Below are positions 58,712 to 64,000 of a DNA stretch of 64,000 bases, one piece after another. The translations under genes were made by a program, and so were the position numbers. Under the pieces are notes generated by a model. The model did no database searches. It worked only from the letters and a program-made list of their open reading frames with translations, and had not been told where the DNA came from. This stretch comes from Amoebidium appalachense (Eukaryota > Ichthyosporea), in NCBI GenBank assembly GCA_963693365.1, contig CAVNZM010000004.1, forward strand, positions 10,602,001 to 10,666,000. Direction: 5' to 3'. Within the stretch, counting starts at the first letter, position 1; the number at the start of each line of letters is the position of its first letter.

Positions 58712-60348
58712 CCGCGGTCCATGTGTGAAACGTGGGTTTGACTGCTGTCACGGGTGTAGCAAACCAATCCACCGCCAAGTGCAATCCGAGTGTCTGCTCG
58801 ATACGCTCGACCCCCGCAGGGGTAACCGACCACTCGTGGCGGGGATCAATCCGCGACAACCAATCCGCACGGTCGTTCACTTCGCCCGGAATGTATGACA
58901 GCTCTTGGGGCCAGGGGAGCCTCTTTTCCAAACACAACTGCAGCAGTTGCCATAGCACTCGCTGCATGGCGGGGCTGCTGCTGCCCTTTTTGCGCACCGC
59001 GCCCAACGCGGCCTGGGCGTCTGACTGCCAGCGTACGCGCTGACGTTGGATTAGGGCCTGCATTTCGGGCCTGCGGTAGGCCTCGAGTAGGCCCTTGCAC
59101 TCCGCCACTGCAGCCGCCCGCAGTGCATCGCTCTCCGCCCAACGACCGAAAGCCTCCACAACCTGCGTGGTTGGTAGGCCCAACTGTAGTACTGCCCCCC
59201 ACCCGTGTGAGGTGGCAGCATCTGTGATGAGAGTGGCCGTGATAGGCTCAGGCCAGATTTCCGTGCGGGGAAGCCGACCTATTATACCCATGGTTTTACC
59301 GATAATGCGTAGCTGCCGACCCGTTAACCGCACAAAGCTACGCCAGTTCCCGCCGCGTAGAGCACCATACACCGGCCGGACAACCGTGAGTACATGAGGC
59401 ACCGCCGCACGCAAACTAACAACCAACCCTAGCCATCTAGCCACCTGCTTCTTTTCCACCCACCGCCGTCCTTTGCGCGCCTTAGCCATTAAAGAACGTG
59501 TTTCCCCCGATAATTTTTCCAAAGACGCCAATGTGGGAGACAAATACCCTTCCTCCAAATTTATGTGGATGCCTAAATGGTCGAGGGCACTCACTGGGTC
59601 CCAATGAGCCTTATTCGGATGCTTCGTAAGGCCCGTGACTTTCAACTCCTGCTCCACCACCTCGCGTGTGTCGAGTGCCCGTGCCGCCTGTTCGAAGATG
59701 GCCCAGTCATCGAGGAAAACCAACGAACGGATGCCGCGTGCACGTAACCGACGCGCGAACTCGCGCATAAGGCGCATGAAAAAGTAGGGACTGAGGGAGT
59801 AACCGAAGGGAAGCACCGTGTACTGGAAGAGTTGTCCCCCCACACGAATTTGGAAATACTTGCGGAACCGGGGTTGAATGGCTAGTGCAAAATATCCGTC
59901 TTCGAGGTCGAAACTGAAAGCGTGGTCACCCGGCTGCGCGAGCGCCCGCAAATTGCTGAGGGTTTCGTACTTGACTACCACGTGCGACGGCGTATTCATT
60001 CACAGGACGCATATCAATATTAATAATGAGCCGGACGTTTCCGTTGGGCTTCCGCAGCCCAAAAGACTTCGAAACACACCATTTTGCGCTTTCAGGCACT
60101 GTCTCGAGGGCCCCCTTACTCACTAACCGTTCAACTTCCACTGCCGCTTCTGCCTCTGAAACTTCGCCGATATCCAGATAGCCACCTGCTTCAAAAGGGG
60201 CAGGACGCGCACTCTTCCATTCTGGTGTGATGCCGTACTTAATCCAGAACAAAACTTCTTTAGACGCACCCCCACGCTCCCACTCATCTACACAGGCACG
60301 AACTCTCTGATACAATGGCAGTTGGGATGCATCACTTGCATCTCCCAT
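58659..60348 (-). pseudogene. Frameshifted DIRS-like reverse transcriptase-RNase H ORF
   Basis: Two overlapping frames: 60348-59926 (N-terminal RT fingers, GALETVPESAKWCVSKSFGL, LRKPNGNVRLIINIDMRPVN) and 59999-58659 (rest). Homology passes from one to the other near 59995, a +1 shift. The second frame carries RT motifs (FSFDLEDGYFAL; FLDD catalytic pair; LPFGYSLSPYFFM), then RNase H (TDAATSHGWGA, ECKGL, SDAQAAL, NDRADWLSR) and the start of the downstream block DWFATP. The frame then runs into inserted DNA at 58711 and stops at 58659. About 550 residues are present. It could be a dead copy, a sequencing error or programmed shifting; combined with the insertion, a dead copy is most likely. Confidence 0.85.
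58712..58726. repeat. Target-site duplication, right copy
   Basis: CCGCGGTCCATGTGT, lying in the RT-RH reading frame (codons for HTWTA on the minus strand). Confidence 0.9.
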
Positions 60349-60388
60349 CCTGCCTTCGAAGAAATTGAGACACTACACCTGTCTGCAG

Positions 60389-60436
60389 CACTACGCGCGC
60401 TCGCAAACAGTTTATCTACAACACTACGCGCGCTCG
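60389..60436. repeat. 15-bp direct repeat in the DIRS-like leader
   Basis: CACTACGCGCGCTCG at 60389-60403 and 60422-60436, just upstream of the pol frame on the minus strand. Confidence 0.85.
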
Positions 60437-60622
60437 TAGAACCTAACTAGAAAGGGCCGCAGCCCAGTTGCCCTCAGGCCGTGGGTGCAGCTCACCCCTA
60501 CGCAAATAGCTATCTATTTAGATTTACCCACCACTGCTAATTGCGCTCCACAACTGCTTCCCGGGCGCCACGCCGCCCTACCGAGCTAAGCCGAGCCTCC
60601 TGCCGTCTGTCGGCCCTCTACA

Positions 60623-60790
60623 GCTAAGTAGGGGCCGACGGGGAAACAAAGCTAAGACGAGTAGAACGAGTCGCCGCCTATATACCATAGTCGGCTCCCT
60701 AGTGGCCACTGATTGTTGGAACACTATTCCAACCAATCAGTTGGCCTAAATACATCTCTAAATAGAGCTTGATGAATCAAGCGAAGTATT
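60623..60790 (-). repeat. Right terminal direct repeat of the DIRS-like element
   Basis: Same orientation as the left copy. Its palindrome at 60767-60782 reads GCTTGATGAATCAAGC, the exact reverse complement of the left one. Confidence 0.95.
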
Positions 60791-60889
60791 CGGCGATTTT
60801 GACGTCATTTTGGGAAAATGAGATTCCAATAAAAAATTTCAGGTGTCTGAATGCCGGGAAACTTGAAAAACCGCTTTTGGGGTTCCATT

Positions 60890-61580
60890 TAGGCCCTTGC
60901 AAAAATATCCCGAATATCTTTTGATATTCAGGGGCCAATTCGATACTTGATATATCTCGTGATATTCAGGGGCATGTCAAGATATATCAAATAAAAAAAA
61001 AGATATTCAGGGGACAGACCAAAAAATGATATATCAAAAGTATCTTTCTAGGTAGGATATATCACGGCTTTAAAAGCGGGATATATCTCTTGTTTTCAAT
61101 AAAAAAAACATGTGAAAAACTCTACAAAAAGTTGTTTTTTTTACAGAAAACTCTTATTTCACACATCCTGCACTACTAAATCTTCTGTTTTAGCCTAAAA
61201 AGGGCCTACATAAAAGCGACCGGATTGCTTCGGGTTGTCCTTAGATTGACGATCTTGGGGTATATGCTCTCTGAAGCGATCTCACCAAAATAGCGGAAAT
61301 CGAAACAAAACCCGTTTATTTCCTTATTTAGGTAAAAATAGGGATATTTTCGTGATATTCAGGGCGAAAAATCGGGATATCTCGACTTGATATTCAGGTC
61401 AAAGTCGATATATTTTTGATATATCCTGCGATATTCAGGGGGTCTTTAAGATATTTTTAAATGATATTCAGGGGCTTTTGGCGGGATACTTTTGTGATAT
61501 TCAGGGCAACATTCGATATTTTCGTGATATATCCCGAATGATATTCAGGGCAAAAACCGGGATATTTTTGCAAGGGCCTA
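60890..61580. mobile_element. hAT-type MITE (non-autonomous DNA transposon)
   Basis: Perfect 23-bp terminal inverted repeats (60890-60912 and 61558-61580) starting TAGGCCCTTGCAAAAA, flanked by an identical 8-bp target duplication GTTCCATT (60882-60889 and 61581-61588). An 8-bp duplication with this type of terminus is typical of the hAT superfamily. The 691-bp interior has no coding capacity but holds nine copies of GATATTCAGGG in one orientation. Confidence 0.93.
60923..61551 (+). repeat. Subterminal GATATTCAGGG repeats inside the MITE
   Basis: Copies start at 60923, 60961, 61002, 61354, 61389 (one mismatch), 61430, 61463, 61496 and 61540: three near the left end and six near the right, none in the middle 340 bp. 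Repeated subterminal motifs are transposase-binding sites in known hAT elements; that role here is inferred. Confidence 0.9.
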
Positions 61581-61588
61581 GTTCCATT

Positions 61589-62440
61589 ACTATGCGAAAC
61601 CACACTTACCTGAGCACATTTCTTTTTACCGACCGATTTTTGGTTGCGCGGGCATTTGTGTTAGTGGGATGGCGCCGTGCGTCATACAACTCCAATTTAT
61701 ATTCACGCTGCCAGCCTCGTGTAGATTTCAGCCCATGACCACGAGGGCATATGTATCTATACAATAGGTGTTTGACATCATCATACGATATATTTGCTTA
61801 CTATACGACGTTCTCTGCCATCAGTGAATTTCCCTCCACAAATTTCCATTCAACACCAACCATGAGATAACCGACCAACCGGTCCACTCAATCTCACAAT
61901 GTCCCCACATGACCACCAGCGAGCCACAACCGCGCATAAACACACCAATTCATACACACATTCAGGCAAACACGTCCATTCAAACCATGATAACAATGTC
62001 ATGAATTAGAGCGTCACATTCAGCAAGCAAGCTCATTGCATTTCGTAAATTTCGAGGCTAAACCCCCCTCAACCCCCCTTACTTAAACCCCAGCAACTTC
62101 CAACAGAGACGTATGGTGAGTGAGGCATCAGCACCACTCAAAAGTGCACGTGGATCAACAAACACGCCTTGGCAAGCCAAAAAAGACCAAGCCCAACATA
62201 TCAAAACCCACTGTGTAAAAAGAAGAAGAATGGGGGGGGAAAAAAAAAATCTCCATATATCTCCACATGTAATGGATACAGTGCTATCTTGTAACTTCGT
62301 TTTCTACATGTGTATCTTATTGGGCGGAAGTACTGTTGGCCTTGGTGCCGACACCTCTCACAGCTCACATAATGTCGCACATTCCCCGCAAACCCATACA
62401 TACTCAGGAGGATGAATTCTGGCCATAAGAGTACTCTCTT
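61589..62440. other. Intergenic region between MITE and SLC27-like gene, no gene seen
   Basis: Unique sequence. The 100-codon plus-strand frame at 62113-62415 has no recognisable domain. The right part should be the SLC27-like 3' UTR. Confidence 0.5.
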
Positions 62441-62566
62441 TCAAACCCTGTGAGTGCTGCTGACTATCTCCTGGTGCATCTCCACCGTCAGAGGAACATA
62501 TGTATGTGCCATATCATCCCGCAGGTAGATGGGCGAGACAATCTTTATTTATTTATTCATTTATTT

Positions 62567-62607
<41 letters not shown>

Positions 62608-62718
62608 TAAGGGGGGGGGGGGGGGGGGAGACAAGGTCAGGGACCAGTATACAAGCTCTGGGAGGTCTTGTTGTTTGGGTGTGTTCGTGGTAGCGGGATG
62701 GTGTGTATGCGTGTGTGT

Positions 62719-62768
<50 letters not shown>

Positions 62769-63608
62769 CTGACCTAAGGTTTCATTTTGCTGTGAGGTTG
62801 TGGGTGTTGCCTAAGCTAGATTGTCAAAAAGAAGAAAGGTGGTGTGGGTGTGGTTACCGTAGTCGGAGTCACAAGATGGTGTGGCGTACGCACATGTTCC
62901 AAGTGAACCGCCCGGCGGAGGGGGGGGGGGGGGGGGGGGGGGGAATGCCTCGTTTGAAACACATTTGTTATGCAAAAATTTATCACACGAGGTTGTATTC
63001 TGAGTTATGTTGATCGACAATTACTCCGGTGCATGTCTAAGCTTGTATGTGTCGCCTCGTGTTTGTGTGCTCGATCATGCATATGTGCATGACGTGTGAA
63101 GATGCACGTGTGTGGCTGTGCATGAACGCGTATGTGCGAGCTATGTGTTGTACGCGTGTGCGCGCGTGCCACACGTTCGCTTGTGTGTGCATGTGCCTGT
63201 GTTTGTGTGTGCGTCCATGTGTGCTTGTGTGTGTGTATGTGCATGTGTGTGTGTGTGCGTGTGTGCCTGTGTGCATGGGCGTGTGGCGTACGTGTATGTG
63301 TGCGAGAGAGAGAGTATGTGTGAATGTGTGTGTGTGCGTGCGTGTGTGTGTGTGTGTGTTTGTTTGTGTGGGTGTTTTCATGAAAGGGGGCGTGAACACA
63401 CCTTCGGGTCGATACCGTCGTTTGCAATGGTCACTTTATGATATTTGAAGGTTGGGGTGAGGGGGGGTTCTGACGAAATGCGCACAAACAGGGGTCGGGC
63501 ATGAGCCGGCAGGTGGGCAGTGACGTGGGTGTAGAGGGCCGACAGTAGGCCGGCACACGAGCCATTGAACCCCCCTTCGGGCACTAGAAGTGCTAGCCCG
63601 GCACGGCC
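62441..63608 (-). CDS. SLC27/FATP-like acyl-CoA synthetase, C-terminal part (partial at window end)
   Basis: Two exons: 63608-63402 (69 codons) and 62542-62441 (33 aa plus TGA), phase 0 junction (AAG|GTGTGT). Upstream exons lie beyond the right edge; 63609-64000 is intron. Seen: GRAGLALLV at the start, the Gly-Arg-Ala-Gly motif of the C-terminal lid of SLC27 proteins; [30 protein letters not shown], with the catalytic-lid lysine region (KYHK); and [15 protein letters not shown] at the end, matching the DPLY-LD...YVPL terminus of FATP/very-long-chain acyl-CoA synthetases. The family activates long and very-long-chain fatty acids to CoA esters and aids their uptake. The acceptor of the last exon (AAATAAATAAATAAAG) lacks pyrimidines, which is unusual. 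Confidence 0.88.
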
Positions 63609-64000
63609 CTGCCAGGGGGAGGGGGGAGGGGGCGTAAGAATGCGTAACATGTACAAAGTACGCACATAAAAAGGACAACACAAAGCATAAACTCGGAAAA
63701 GCACACACGAATAATATGAAGATTTCGATGTGGAGAGGCGGGCGCCGGGGGGGGGGGGGGGGGGGGGGGGGTATATTTCAAAAGAAAGGAAAAGGAGAAA
63801 TCCAGTTTAGGAGGTGGTGGTGGGTGGAAAGGGGGGTTGGGAGGGATTTAGGGGTCAAAAAGAGAGAGATCAAGGAAGGAGGGTGACGAGACTGGAGGAG
63901 GAGTAAGGAAGAATCACGGCCTAACGGGCAAGAAACAGCAAGGAGGGAACTGAGAAGAAAGAGGAGACTGAGAAAACAAAATCGTGAGAACACATGGCGG

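Larger units (their letters stand above)
56797..60790 (-). mobile_element. DIRS-like (tyrosine-recombinase type) retroelement, interrupted copy
   Basis: Bounded by 168-bp direct repeats (56797-56964 and 60623-60790) that differ at about six positions. Inside, on the minus strand, are RT and RNase H segments and a further pol C-terminal piece. A nested retroposon (57372-58711) splits it; without that and one target duplication the element would be about 2.6 kb. I see no gag-like ORF and no tyrosine recombinase, so this copy looks deleted and non-autonomous. Assignment to DIRS-like elements rests on the RT-RH motifs (GWGA, ADWLSR, DWFA, FPPFPLI), not a search. Confidence 0.8.

Overview
The window is nuclear DNA of an intron-rich eukaryote. 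Coding exons are short (54-850 bp), flanked by GT-AG introns, and separated by very large amounts of simple-sequence DNA: (CA/TG)n, (CT)n, (ACGC)n and pure G or C runs up to about 50 bp. The tRNA is of eukaryotic initiator type. The gene content (homeobox gene, PPP1R21-like, BLOC1S2-like, TMEM50-like, ABCG transporter, SLC27-like) would suit a unicellular holozoan or another complex protist. That placement is inference and cannot be settled from this window. Every exon chain below was built by reading both strands, requiring splice-site phases to match and the total CDS to be a multiple of three.

Layout. 1-1751: CA repeat and 5' flank. 1752-7712 (+): nine-exon ABCG half-transporter, 690 aa. 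7713-15166: non-coding, with tandem duplications, an inverted repeat, a cluster of ATTCTGC palindromes and a 600-bp CT tract. 15167-17014 (-): two-exon homeodomain gene whose C-terminal half carries a helix-loop-helix-like segment. 17015-23119: non-coding. 23120-32017 (-): nine-exon PPP1R21-like gene, 937 aa. 35159-40321 (+): NDUFB8-like complex I subunit. 41900-44185 (-): BLOC1S2-like. 45459-45530 (-): initiator tRNA-Met. 47112-48941 (+): two-exon methyltransferase. 50504-54796 (-): TMEM50/VPS68-like membrane protein. 56797-60790: DIRS-like retroelement with 168-bp terminal direct repeats, split by a 1.34-kb retroposon that contains a 41-bp minisatellite and is flanked by a 15-bp target duplication. 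60890-61580: hAT-type MITE with 23-bp terminal inverted repeats and an 8-bp target duplication. 62441-63608 (-): last two exons of an SLC27/FATP-like acyl-CoA synthetase that runs off the right edge.

Three genes (PPP1R21, BLOC1S2, TMEM50/VPS68) belong to families acting on endosomes or lysosomes. ABCG and the SLC27-like protein handle lipids or small molecules at membranes, and NDUFB8 is mitochondrial. They are independent transcription units rather than an operon. The items most worth following up are the homeodomain plus HLH-like architecture, the nested transposons with readable insertion scars, the flipped palindrome in the DIRS terminal repeats, and the use of CA tracts directly against 3' splice sites.
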